Source: Mucilaginibacter tolerans (GTDB lineage: Bacteria; Bacteroidota; Bacteroidia; Sphingobacteriales; Sphingobacteriaceae). From it: a stretch of DNA of 64,000 nucleotides. The translations under genes were made by a program, and so were the position numbers. The DNA lies in assembly GCF_030519375.1 (NCBI RefSeq), contig NZ_JAUMKB010000007.1, positions 1 to 64,000 on the forward strand. The letters are read 5' to 3'. The notes below the pieces were generated by a model. It did no database searches and was not told the DNA's origin. It worked only from the letters and a program-made list of their open reading frames with translations. Of the stretch, positions 7,943-15,814 are shown one piece after another. Each line of letters begins with the position of its first letter. Positions within the stretch are counted from its first letter, which is position 1.

Positions 7943-10456
7943 TTACGCAGCTTTTTTCTCGTCTTCCGACTTTCTCCTGACACCGGTATAAATCGCTCCG
8001 CCCAATGCCAGCACTAACAAAATAGAACCTGCCAGTGATATTTTCTCTCCCGTGTAGTATGATGCAGGGTGGAAGATAAATTCGATCTTATGATTCCCAA
8101 CAGGGATTTGTGCGGCGCGCAATACGTAATCTGCACGGAAATAAGGTGATTCTTTCCCGTCGATATACATTTTCCAGCCTTTATCGTAATATATCTCTGA
8201 AAATACAGCAACCGAAGGTGTAGTGCTTCCGCTTTGGTACACCATATCGTCAGGTGAGTATTTAACCAACTTTATAGTCCCACTAGGGTCAAAGCCTATT
8301 GCTTTTTCATCAATAACGCTCTTGTAGCGTTGGTCAACAATAGCCTCATCTTTTGGGGCAAAGGCAGTGATGGTCTGCATTTCTTGGTCAGCATCCTTAG
8401 CATACTTAATGCTTTTCACAAACCAGGCATGGCCACATGCTGTTTCATTACGTTGCATGCTTAGGTTGTTGGTCTTCGGATCTGAGAATATAATGTATTT
8501 GGTATTCAGCATATCCAGCACATTATGGTTGACAGTTTTTGAAAACTGATTATCAATAAGTTCATCAAAACGTTTCATCCTTGCAGCCGAGTAACCCCAA
8601 ATTGATTTATGGAAGAACGGGGTCATCATGTCCTGCTTCGCCATTTGCAGGCCCTGGGTCAAATCTACAACCCTAAAGTCCGGATCGGTATCGCGCTGAA
8701 TAAATGTGTCCACCTCCCGAGGCTTAGGCGCTGTGGTCTCTTCCCTTTCTTCAAAGCTTTCATCACGCAAGTAACGTCTGTCTATCTGCCAGAGATCAAC
8801 CAGGATAACGGCAAAAAAGAGTATCGACAGTACCGTGGTATTGATCTTTTGTTTGATAAACAGCCACAAAATACCGAAAGTGACTATTATAAATATAAGC
8901 GAACGGAGGGCATCGGCGCGTTCAAGGCTTTCCCTGTCCTTTGCCAACCCATTCATAATACCTGTAGCAACTGCACTGTTCCCTTTGAACATTTGGGTGA
9001 GCTGGTTAGTATAAAGCGATTGATTGCTTGGCTTGAAACTCAAAAGCAACTGCGGGTATATCCATAATAACAAGCATAATCCGCCTGTTATATATAGCGT
9101 ATATAATAACTTCTTCACCAATAAAGATTTATTAGTGATAGCAGTCGTTTCCTTGATAGCGAGGATAGCCAGCATTGGAACGCAAAGACCCGTTACAGCC
9201 AAGATTGATTCGATAGATCTGAATTTGTTGTATAAAGGGAAATAGTTGAAGAAGAAATCGGATACGTACGGAAACGAGCTTCCTATGGACAGGAACATGG
9301 TTAATATCACAGAGGCCAGCAACCACCATTTAATGCGACTTCTTACAATAAATAAGCCGAAAATAAACAGGAAACAGACCACCGCACCAAAATAATGCGG
9401 TCCGCTGGTCAGGGGCTTATCACCCCAATAAGTATTAAACAATCCTGTGCCAGCAATTTGATTTATCGCATTATCATACTGATCCTGAGGAACGCCGAGA
9501 GCACCTAACCCGCTAACTAATTCCTTATAAAAATTTGAATTTGGCACATCCATTGATGAGAGGCCTGTATCGCCCCCGTAGGCATTAGGAACTAAAAAAG
9601 TTAAGTTTTCGCCAAAAGTTTGGCTATACTCGTAGGCATATTGTTTGGACAAGCCATTACTTGGCTCACTGGTATGCTGTGTTAGGTTTGATTGCCCGCG
9701 GGTACTGTCCTTGCCATATTCGTAGGTACTCCAGAGCAATGAAGCATTGATGGCTAAAGCAAGCAATGTAGCTCCACCGATATAGGCTAACGACTTAATA
9801 AAGAGAGCTGTAGTTTTATTTTTGATAGCATGATACAATTCAATACCTACCCATATCAGGATGATCAAAAGCAGGTAGTATGTCATTTGGATGTGGTTAG
9901 CCCGTATTTCCATTGCTAAGAAAAGTGTAGTCAATGACGCGCCAAGCCAGTATTTTCCCCTAAAAGCGAGTATCATACCCGCGAGTATCGGTGCAAAGAA
10001 TGATATAGCGAATGCCTGATTACTATGCCCCGCTGCTAATAATATAATATTATAGGACGAAAAAGTGAACGCCACAGCACCCGCAGCCGCAAGCCATGGA
10101 TTAAGATTTAGTACGCAAAATAGAAAATAGGTGCCAAATAATAACAAAAATATAGTGTACAATGGGTTAGGGAACGCTTTAACCAGTAGATTAACTACAT
10201 GGCTAGTGATGTTATCTGGGTATGGAGCCCATATTTGGTAGGCAGGCATACCACCGAATATTTGGTTAGTCCATAAAATAGTGGTATCCCTTGCCCGGTA
10301 ATCATTTATTTCTTTTTGGGTGGATTGAGCGCCCGTCACGTCCCGTTGGCCCAATGTCTTACCTTGGAACGCTGGTGAAAAATAAAAGAAGCAGATTGCT
10401 AAAAAAATCCCAATGACGGCAAAGTGGACGCCATTTTTCTTGAACCAGTTATTCAT
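7943..10456 (-). CDS. YfhO family membrane protein
   Basis: Large polytopic inner-membrane protein of 837 residues, within the usual size of the YfhO family. YfhO proteins resemble GT-C glycosyltransferases; in Bacillus the family has been linked to lipoteichoic acid glycosylation. About a dozen hydrophobic helices are visible in the first 560 residues, with loops containing FQGKTLGQRDVTGAQSTQKE and PNAYGGDTG. The C-terminal third is soluble (DFRVVDLTQGL, FSEIYYDKGWKMYIDGKE) and ends with a final helix and a basic tail. The ATG at 10456 is 31 bases below an exact TAnnTTTG box on the same strand. Neighbouring glycan genes support a role in envelope glycosylation, but the substrate is unknown. 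Confidence 0.85.
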   Translation of the reverse strand: MNNWFKKNGVHFAVIGIFLAICFFYFSPAFQGKTLGQRDVTGAQSTQKEINDYRARDTTILWTNQIFGGMPAYQIWAPYPDNITSHVVNLLVKAFPNPLYTIFLLLFGTYFLFCVLNLNPWLAAAGAVAFTFSSYNIILLAAGHSNQAFAISFFAPILAGMILAFRGKYWLGASLTTLFLAMEIRANHIQMTYYLLLIILIWVGIELYHAIKNKTTALFIKSLAYIGGATLLALAINASLLWSTYEYGKDSTRGQSNLTQHTSEPSNGLSKQYAYEYSQTFGENLTFLVPNAYGGDTGLSSMDVPNSNFYKELVSGLGALGVPQDQYDNAINQIAGTGLFNTYWGDKPLTSGPHYFGAVVCFLFIFGLFIVRSRIKWWLLASVILTMFLSIGSSFPYVSDFFFNYFPLYNKFRSIESILAVTGLCVPMLAILAIKETTAITNKSLLVKKLLYTLYITGGLCLLLWIYPQLLLSFKPSNQSLYTNQLTQMFKGNSAVATGIMNGLAKDRESLERADALRSLIFIIVTFGILWLFIKQKINTTVLSILFFAVILVDLWQIDRRYLRDESFEEREETTAPKPREVDTFIQRDTDPDFRVVDLTQGLQMAKQDMMTPFFHKSIWGYSAARMKRFDELIDNQFSKTVNHNVLDMLNTKYIIFSDPKTNNLSMQRNETACGHAWFVKSIKYAKDADQEMQTITAFAPKDEAIVDQRYKSVIDEKAIGFDPSGTIKLVKYSPDDMVYQSGSTTPSVAVFSEIYYDKGWKMYIDGKESPYFRADYVLRAAQIPVGNHKIEFIFHPASYYTGEKISLAGSILLVLALGGAIYTGVRRKSEDEKKAA

Positions 10457-10487
10457 TTAAGTTTTTTGAATATGATAATACAATCCC

Positions 10488-10495
10488 CAAAAATA
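10488..10495 (-). promoter_or_regulatory. -7 box for the yfhO-like gene
   Basis: Read on the - strand this is TATTTTTG, an exact TAnnTTTG, 31 bases before the ATG at 10456. No -33 element is evident at the usual distance. Confidence 0.45.
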
Positions 10496-10548
10496 GAAAT
10501 TTGACTGACAAAAGGAATTATTATTAATTTGGCAGGAAAGGTATGTCC

Positions 10549-10830
10549 TTAGAACATCAGAAATAATAACGGCAGGCCGGCTGCTCCGATAATATAAGCA
10601 GCGAGCGAGACTTTATCGTATTCTTCCCAGTTTTTGTAAAGGCTATAGGCATTGTACACAGCCAGTAAACCGAATATTACCCAAAAGAACCAATGAATAT
10701 GGTGATTGGACGTACAAATCGCCAAACCAACCGCTACTATTATATAATTGGTTGTGATAATAGTAAATGATGCAGGTGTACCGAAATGCCTGCGTTTAAA
10801 TACGGTGGGCGGCTGGTTAGGATCCCTCAT
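10549..10830 (-). CDS. Small membrane protein of unknown function
   Basis: 93 residues. After a short polar N-terminus rich in Pro and Arg (MRDPNQPPTVFKRRHFG), three hydrophobic segments follow: TIITTNYIIVAVGLAIC, WFFWVIFGLLAVYNAY and VSLAAYIIGAAGLPLLFLMF. I do not recognise a named family. The ATG overlaps the TGA of the DUF4834 gene by four bases (ATGA, 10827-10830), so the two are translationally coupled and likely function together at the inner membrane. Confidence 0.72.
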   Translation of the reverse strand: MRDPNQPPTVFKRRHFGTPASFTIITTNYIIVAVGLAICTSNHHIHWFFWVIFGLLAVYNAYSLYKNWEEYDKVSLAAYIIGAAGLPLLFLMF

Positions 10831-11078
10831 TTTATTTCTTCAAAATCTACAAAGTCGCCTTCCGAATCAGGGACTTGTTGTTTGTTCTGCGGGATATAAT
10901 CCACTTTGACTTTTCCTTCAGGCGGATTTTGCGGACGACGATATTGTTGTTGCTGCTGGCCTTGTTGTTGTGCCTTATTTACCAGGCTCTGAAACAGCAT
11001 GGGCAACAAGATACGAACAAGACTGCGTATGATATATAAAACCAATATGGCTATTAGCAGGAAGCGTATGAAATACAT
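10827..11078 (-). CDS. DUF4834 family small membrane-anchored protein
   Basis: 83 residues. One N-terminal membrane helix (FIRFLLIAILVLYIIRSLVRILL) is followed by a glutamine-rich linker and the C-terminal signature KVDYIPQNK...SEGDFVDFEEIK, which I recognise as DUF4834 of Bacteroidota. The function is unknown. It is the first gene of a two-gene unit with the three-helix protein at 10549-10830. The ATG at 11078 is 21 bases below an exact TATATTTG box. Confidence 0.8.
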   Translation of the reverse strand: MYFIRFLLIAILVLYIIRSLVRILLPMLFQSLVNKAQQQGQQQQQYRRPQNPPEGKVKVDYIPQNKQQVPDSEGDFVDFEEIK

Positions 11079-11099
11079 GGAACTAGAATTTTGAAACTA

Positions 11100-11107
11100 C
11101 AAATATA
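11100..11107 (-). promoter_or_regulatory. -7 box for the DUF4834 operon
   Basis: TATATTTG on the - strand, an exact TAnnTTTG match 21 bases before the ATG at 11078, a usual leader length. Confidence 0.5.
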
Positions 11108-11247
11108 AGTTATTAACGAATAAAATGTTTTGGTATAATAAATCATCATACTTATGACATATTACTGATTTATCTGTAAATGTGTTTTTATTTTATGACG
11201 TTCCCGGAAAATAATTGTTACATCATCAAAAAGTCATCATATCGGTA

Positions 11248-13272
11248 TCAAAACCGCTCTTCCATCATTTTCTCCAGCGCGAACATCTCATCGCGGAGTT
11301 TAGCCGCCAGTAGGAAGTCCATGTCTTTTGCTGCTGCAACCATTTCCTTTTTAGTATTTTCAATTGCTTTTTTCAGATCGGGTTTGGTCATGTATTGAAC
11401 AATAGGGTCGGCGGCCAATGATACGCTGTCTGCCTCCACATAGGCTTTTTGTACCCCTCCTACAAAATCCATTACCGACGTTTGCTCTAAAATAGACTCC
11501 CTGGATTTACCTACTGTTTTAGGGGTAATGCCGTGTTCTGTATTATAGCTGATCTGTTTTTCACGGCGACGGTTGGTCTCATCCATGGTGATCTGCATCG
11601 AATCGGTAATCTTATCAGCATACATGATCACCCGCCCGCGGTCATTACGCGCAGCACGACCGATAGTTTGTATCAATGAACGCTCCGAACGCAGGAAGCC
11701 TTCTTTATCAGCATCCAGTATAGCTACCAAAGATACTTCCGGCAAGTCTAATCCCTCGCGCAGCAGGTTGATACCAATCAGTACGTCAAACTCTCCCAAA
11801 CGCAGGCCCCTTAATATTTCTACCCGCTGTAAGGTTTTTACCTCGCTGTGGATATAACGGCATTTGATACCAAGACGGTCCATATATTTAGCTAATTCTT
11901 CGGCCATACGTTTGGTAAGGGTAGTTACCAAAACGCGGTCGCCCATTTTTACCGTTTTATCTACCTCTTCCAGCAAGTCGTCTACTTGATTGATTACCGG
12001 GCGCACATCGATCACCGGGTCAAGCAAGCCAGTAGGACGAATCACCTGTTCAACTACCACCCCACCTGATTTTTCAAGCTCAAAATCACCCGGAGTAGCA
12101 CTTACATAAACAGTTTGCGGAGCCAGGCCTTCAAATTCCTGGAAGTTGAGCGGACGGTTATCCAAAGCCGCCGGCAAACGGAAACCATATTCAACCAATG
12201 ATATTTTGCGGGAGCGGTCGCCGCCATACATGGCCCTGATCTGGGGTACGGTCACGTGGCTTTCGTCAATCACCATTAGATAATCATCCGGGAAATAATC
12301 CAGCAAACAGAATGGCCGTGCACCCGGCTTACGTCCATCAAAGAATCGTGAATAATTCTCAATACCTGAGCAATAGCCTAATTCACGAATCATTTCCAGG
12401 TCATAATTTACCCTTTCTTCCAGCCGTTTTGCCTCAAGGAAGCGCTTCTCATCAATAAACTGTTGTTTGCGTACTTCCAGCTCCTCCTGTATCGCCCAGA
12501 TAGATTGGGTAAAACGTTCGCGGGGGGCCACATACAGATTGGCCGGGAAAAGAATCATGTGCGTCATCTTCTCCAGCGTTTTTCCGGTCGATGGATCAAA
12601 AGAACTTAGCTCTTCAATATCATCGCCAAAAAAGGATACGCGGTAAGCATAATCCAGATAGGCCGGGTAAATGTCCACCACGTCACCCTTTACTCTAAAA
12701 GTGCCGCGCTTAAAATCAGCGGTGGTGCGGGCATATAGTATTTCCACCAGACGGTGTAAAAATGCATTGCGGCTTATGCGGGTGCCTACAGCGAATTTGA
12801 AGACCGAATCTTTAAAGTCATCCGGGTTACCCATACCATATATGCAGGAAATAGACGATACTACAATCACGTCTCTGCGGCCCGACATTAAAGACGAAGT
12901 CGTGCGCAAACGAAGTTTTTCGATCTCCTCATTTATCTGCAGGTCTTTTTCTATATAGGTATTTGTCGTTGGTATAAATGCTTCCGGCTGATAATAATCG
13001 TAGTAAGACACAAAGTAGTTCACCGCATTTTCGGGGAAGAACTGCTTGAACTCGCCATAAAGCTGGGCCGCCAGAGTCTTATTGTGGCTCAGGATGAGGG
13101 TGGGCCTTTGTGTTTGTGCAATTACATTCGCAATCGTAAATGTCTTTCCCGATCCGGTGACACCAAGAAGGGTCTGAAAAGGGTCATTATTATTTACACC
13201 TTCTACCAATTGCCTGATGGCTTCGGGCTGATCTCCGGTGGGCTGGTATTGAGAGGTTAATTTAAAATCCAT
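11248..13272 (-). CDS. uvrB: Excinuclease ABC subunit B
   Basis: Full-length UvrB of 674 residues, the damage-verification helicase of nucleotide excision repair, which works with UvrA and UvrC. Walker A is GVTGSGKTF at residues 38-46. The beta-hairpin that probes the helix is in the FVSYYDYYQPEAFIPTTNTY region near residues 88-107. Helicase motifs include VIDESHV, VYVSATPGDFE, GLDLPEVSLVAILDADKEGF and QTIGRAARN. The C-terminal UVR domain (KKEMVAAAKDMDFLLAAKLRDEM), which contacts UvrC, is intact. Its ATG at 13272 lies 9 bases below an exact TAnnTTTG box. No clear terminator is seen after its 3' end. Confidence 0.97.
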   Translation of the reverse strand: MDFKLTSQYQPTGDQPEAIRQLVEGVNNNDPFQTLLGVTGSGKTFTIANVIAQTQRPTLILSHNKTLAAQLYGEFKQFFPENAVNYFVSYYDYYQPEAFIPTTNTYIEKDLQINEEIEKLRLRTTSSLMSGRRDVIVVSSISCIYGMGNPDDFKDSVFKFAVGTRISRNAFLHRLVEILYARTTADFKRGTFRVKGDVVDIYPAYLDYAYRVSFFGDDIEELSSFDPSTGKTLEKMTHMILFPANLYVAPRERFTQSIWAIQEELEVRKQQFIDEKRFLEAKRLEERVNYDLEMIRELGYCSGIENYSRFFDGRKPGARPFCLLDYFPDDYLMVIDESHVTVPQIRAMYGGDRSRKISLVEYGFRLPAALDNRPLNFQEFEGLAPQTVYVSATPGDFELEKSGGVVVEQVIRPTGLLDPVIDVRPVINQVDDLLEEVDKTVKMGDRVLVTTLTKRMAEELAKYMDRLGIKCRYIHSEVKTLQRVEILRGLRLGEFDVLIGINLLREGLDLPEVSLVAILDADKEGFLRSERSLIQTIGRAARNDRGRVIMYADKITDSMQITMDETNRRREKQISYNTEHGITPKTVGKSRESILEQTSVMDFVGGVQKAYVEADSVSLAADPIVQYMTKPDLKKAIENTKKEMVAAAKDMDFLLAAKLRDEMFALEKMMEERF

Positions 13273-13281
13273 AGATGATCA

Positions 13282-13289
13282 CAAAAATA
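13282..13289 (-). promoter_or_regulatory. -7 box for uvrB
   Basis: TATTTTTG on the - strand, an exact TAnnTTTG, 9 bases before the uvrB ATG. The leader would be about 6 bases. Confidence 0.5.
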
Positions 13290-13572
13290 CGAATAATAGT
13301 GTGTATGGTTTGCGTGTAAAACATCGGCAGCCTCACAGCCAGCAAGTCGTTTAATAATCCCTTAAGCGTTTTCATAGTTTTGAATGTTTACTCAAAACTA
13401 TCATGCGCGGATGACAGCCTTATGTCAACAGGATTTTGAAAAGATAATTAATTATCAAAACTTAAAATTTAAATGAATTAAAACATGAATTGCATTTATT
13501 TATTGTAGTAGTAGAAGTAGATAAAGATTAATAAATTTAAGCAAGCATTTGGCTATAATTGCCAGACCAACT

Positions 13573-13597
13573 AATCTCTGATCACCAATCTCTAATC
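13573..13597 (+). repeat. Word repeat directly before the upp start
   Basis: The word AATCTCT occurs at 13573-13579 and 13587-13593, a 14-base period, within a run that also contains TGATCA and ends one base before the ATG of upp. It resembles one arm of the inverted repeats seen elsewhere in the window; no partner arm is found on the left. Confidence 0.45.
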
Positions 13598-13598
13598 T

Positions 13599-14243
13599 AT
13601 GCTCTTTGTACTCAACAAAACCAACACGATAGGCAATCAATTTTTAGCCGAAATGCGGGACGCTGTTACCCAGCAGGATCGCCTGCGTTTTCGTAAAAAC
13701 CAGGAGCGGATGGGCGAGATACTGGCCTATGAGATCAGTAAAAAGCTGAAATATGTTTCTGTTGAGGTGCAAACGCCCTTAGGCATAGCTTCGGTTGAGG
13801 TGCCTGAGAGCTACCCTGTGCTTGGTACTATTTTACGGGCAGGTCTGCCTTTTCACCAGGGCTTTATGAACTTTTTTGATAAATCGCCATCAGCATTTAT
13901 AACAGCTTACAGAAAGGTGAAGAAAACAGGCGCTTTTGTAATCAATATCGATCATATCTCGGCCCCCGATCTGGAGGGCAAAATTGTGATAATCTGCGAT
14001 ACTATGCTCGCAACAGGACAAAGCATGGTGCTGGTATGCAAAGAACTTATTGCTCAATATAATATCAAAGAACTGCACATAGCTTCCGTGATTGCCAGCA
14101 CCGAAGGGGTAGAGCATGTCCGGGCAAATCTGCCAAAGGCACATTTATGGTTAGGCGCTATTGACGAAGAAATGACTTCAAAAGCTTATATCGTTCCGGG
14201 GTTGGGGGATGCAGGAGATTTGTCGTTTGGGGAGAAAACCTGA
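13599..14243 (+). CDS. upp: Uracil phosphoribosyltransferase
   Basis: Cytoplasmic pyrimidine-salvage enzyme of 214 residues that makes UMP from uracil and PRPP. The PRPP-binding loop is IVIICDTMLATGQS at residues 129-142. The uracil-binding C-terminal signature VPGLGDAGDLSFG is at about residues 198-210. TILRAGLPFHQGF at 77-89 is the conserved substrate-loop region. Length matches the family. It is followed by an inverted repeat and then by a YjjG-type nucleotidase, which also acts in pyrimidine metabolism; the two may belong to one functional group. Confidence 0.95.
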   Translation: MLFVLNKTNTIGNQFLAEMRDAVTQQDRLRFRKNQERMGEILAYEISKKLKYVSVEVQTPLGIASVEVPESYPVLGTILRAGLPFHQGFMNFFDKSPSAFITAYRKVKKTGAFVINIDHISAPDLEGKIVIICDTMLATGQSMVLVCKELIAQYNIKELHIASVIASTEGVEHVRANLPKAHLWLGAIDEEMTSKAYIVPGLGDAGDLSFGEKT

Positions 14244-14335
14244 TTTCGAATTTCGGCTTTTAAATTTCGAAATGATGACCGTAGCTTTGTTGCGATGGCT
14301 AATAAATCCGAAATCTCAAGTTCGAAATCCGAAAT
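14243..14335. repeat. Imperfect inverted repeat whose right arm is coding
   Basis: The left arm 14243-14273 and right arm 14305-14335 pair at about 23 of 31 positions. Both consist of repeated ATTTCGAA/ATTTCGGA words. The left arm lies after the upp stop codon. The 31-base spacer carries an exact -7 box (14282-14289) and the ATG at 14295. The right arm lies inside the nucleotidase gene and encodes its first residues. Confidence 0.75.
14282..14289 (+). promoter_or_regulatory. -7 box 5 nt before the YjjG-like start
   Basis: TAGCTTTG is an exact TAnnTTTG match followed by TTGCG and the ATG at 14295. It predicts a transcript with almost no 5' leader. The box lies in the spacer of the inverted repeat. 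Confidence 0.55.
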
Positions 14336-15026
14336 AAAATACAAACATATCTTCTTTGACCTCGATCATACCATCTGGGATTTTGATAAGAATGCCGAAG
14401 AAACTCTACATGAGCTATATGGTATTTACGGGTTGAAGGAACTGGGCCTGCATTCCGCCGATCTGTTTATTGAAACTTATACCCGCAATAACCACCTGCT
14501 TTGGGCCGAGTATCATACCGGGAAGATCACCAAAGATCAATTACGTGAGGCTCGCTTCAAAAAAACATTTCTGGATTTGGGTATGCATCCTGAAGTGATA
14601 CCGTTAGGTTTTGAGGATGACTATGTACGCGTATGTCCTACAAAAACCAACCTTTTCCCCGATGCGCATGAAACACTGCAATATCTGCAGTCGAAGTACA
14701 AGCTACATCTGATCTCGAATGGGTTTAGTGAGTCGCAGGGAATTAAGATCAGCAACACCAATTTAGGCGGATATTTTCAGCACGTGATCATATCAGAAAT
14801 TGTAGGGGCAAATAAACCGGACAAGGCGATTTTTGAGCACGCCGTCAAACTTGCACAAACCACCAAAGAAGAAAGTCTGATGATAGGCGATAGTATAGAA
14901 GCCGATGTTTATGGTGCGTTGAACTTTGGTATGGATGCTATTTATTTTAATCCTGCTGGGTTGGACAAACCGGCCGATGTGCCTGTTCAGATCAATCATT
15001 TAAAAGAACTAACTTTATTGCTGTAA
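14295..15026 (+). CDS. YjjG-family noncanonical pyrimidine nucleotidase (HAD superfamily)
   Basis: Cytoplasmic HAD phosphatase of 243 residues, similar to YjjG, which hydrolyses (often non-canonical) pyrimidine nucleoside monophosphates. Motif I is FFDLDHTIWDFD with nucleophile Asp22 and Asp24. Motif II is HLISNGFSESQ, motif III the Lys in GANKPDKAIFEHA, and motif IV MIGDSIEADV. The cap domain contains YHTGKITKDQLREARF. The first 15 residues (ANKSEISSSKSEIK and similar) are encoded by the right arm of the inverted repeat at 14243-14335; the family fold begins only at YKHIFFDLD. So the N-terminal extension looks repeat-derived. It follows upp and precedes a DinB-like gene by 8 bases. Confidence 0.9.
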   Translation: MANKSEISSSKSEIKYKHIFFDLDHTIWDFDKNAEETLHELYGIYGLKELGLHSADLFIETYTRNNHLLWAEYHTGKITKDQLREARFKKTFLDLGMHPEVIPLGFEDDYVRVCPTKTNLFPDAHETLQYLQSKYKLHLISNGFSESQGIKISNTNLGGYFQHVIISEIVGANKPDKAIFEHAVKLAQTTKEESLMIGDSIEADVYGALNFGMDAIYFNPAGLDKPADVPVQINHLKELTLLL

Positions 15027-15034
15027 GGTTTAAC

Positions 15035-15562
15035 ATGAACATCGGAGAGACCCGTAAAAAAATCGAAGAAGTATTGGATATCTACCGCAGCCGGCTGGAC
15101 ACTATTCGCGATGATCTTTTTACAGAAACGCCTCCTGGTGGCGGCTGGTCTTATGCCGAGGTCTATTCGCACATTTTACAGGCGGATCTGGGAGCAATGA
15201 TCGCCCTTGAGAAATGCATTAAAAATGGCAGGCCTAGTTCGACCGGAAGAAATATGTTAGGCTTGCTGGTATTCTTGTTTGGCAGCCTGCCGCCATGGAA
15301 GACAAAAGTTCCGGAAAAGCTTGAAGCCAGCATACCAGCCAGGAAGATCAGTAAAGAAGAGGCAAGAAATATGCTGATAAAATGCCGGCAGCGTATCAAT
15401 GAATTAACACCATTTATCCGGGATTCATCTGAATATTGCAGGGTTAAGCATGGCCTTTTGGGGATGCTCAATGCGCGGCAATGGTTTAAATTTGTCCTGA
15501 TGCACTCCAGGCATCATTTAAAGCAGCTTGAACGTGTTGAAAAAAAGTTGCACGGCCGATGA
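15035..15562 (+). CDS. DinB-like four-helix protein
   Basis: 175 residues, helical and soluble. The start IEEVLDIYRSRLDTI...GGGWSYAEVYSHILQADLGA, with a Trp before the helix carrying His, and the end FVLMHSRHHLKQLERVEKKL with the HxxHHL motif are typical of the DinB superfamily. Those proteins bind a metal through three histidines and include thiol-dependent transferases. The specific reaction is unknown. It follows the YjjG-like gene by 8 bases and is probably co-transcribed. A second DinB protein of similar size lies at 27708-28223 on the other strand, but their sequences differ clearly. Confidence 0.78.
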   Translation: MNIGETRKKIEEVLDIYRSRLDTIRDDLFTETPPGGGWSYAEVYSHILQADLGAMIALEKCIKNGRPSSTGRNMLGLLVFLFGSLPPWKTKVPEKLEASIPARKISKEEARNMLIKCRQRINELTPFIRDSSEYCRVKHGLLGMLNARQWFKFVLMHSRHHLKQLERVEKKLHGR

Positions 15563-15570
15563 AACCTTTT

Positions 15571-15627
15571 TTATTTAACAGAGTCTTAATATTCAGATAA
15601 TTTGAATTGCTGACATTTGTTAAATAA
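15571..15627. repeat. Perfect 10-bp inverted repeat upstream of a microprotein gene
   Basis: TTATTTAACA at 15571-15580 is perfectly complementary to TGTTAAATAA at 15618-15627, with 37 bases between. The second arm ends 7 bases before the ATG at 15635. It may be a regulator site or an mRNA hairpin that hides the start. Confidence 0.55.
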
Positions 15628-15634
15628 CACCAGT

Positions 15635-15745
15635 ATGAATTTCGAGTATGCATATCTGATTGTTGTAGGGTTGCTTTTATTGGTAGGTATGTTCTATGTA
15701 AGCCCCTATGAATTAAGAGTTAATGAAGATGATGACGACGAATAA
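15635..15745 (+). CDS. 36-residue single-pass membrane microprotein
   Basis: MNFEYAYLIVVGLLLLVGMF is followed by a short Tyr/Pro segment and an acidic tail VNEDDDDE, 36 residues in all. One hydrophobic helix (residues about 6-21) could span the membrane, with the acidic tail facing the cytoplasm or periplasm. The design (one helix and a charged tail) is common among bacterial regulatory microproteins. No family is recognised. It lies between a DinB-like gene and the phosphoesterase gene on the same strand, preceded by a perfect inverted repeat. Coding potential is supported by the clean hydrophobic/acidic segmentation rather than by homology. Confidence 0.55.
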   Translation: MNFEYAYLIVVGLLLLVGMFYVSPYELRVNEDDDDE

Positions 15746-15814
15746 TCGTCATAAAATCCAATCTATCATTCACCGGCGAAAACGACCGGACGGCAAATTA
15801 TCCCCTCAATTTTA

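Larger units (their letters stand above)
13273..13598. other. 326-base divergent intergenic region between uvrB and upp
   Basis: It holds an exact -7 box for uvrB at 13282-13289 (TATTTTTG on the - strand). It also holds a perfect 10-bp inverted repeat (ATAGTTTTGA at 13374-13383, TCAAAACTAT at 13392-13401, 8-nt spacer) and a perfect 14-bp AT palindrome GATAATTAATTATC at 13443-13456. A near-match box TATAATTG lies just upstream of upp, and a word repeat sits directly before the upp start. No convincing gene is seen. The palindromes could be operators or short hairpins; no regulator is known. Confidence 0.55.

Noticed and set aside
13262..13375. A 37-codon frame on the - strand between uvrB and upp (starting MKTLKGLLNDLLAV).
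   Set aside because: It runs into the uvrB start, contains the uvrB -7 box and its start codon lies inside a perfect inverted repeat. No family is recognised. Could be a leader peptide but not supported.
13573..13597. CRISPR-like short repeats before upp and at other word-repeat sites.
   Set aside because: Repeat units are 7-14 bases, there are no uniform spacers, and no cas genes are in the window.
15635..15745. Possible toxin of a type I toxin-antitoxin system.
   Set aside because: The single helix fits, but the acidic tail, lack of an antisense promoter and absence of a recognisable family do not support a toxin call.
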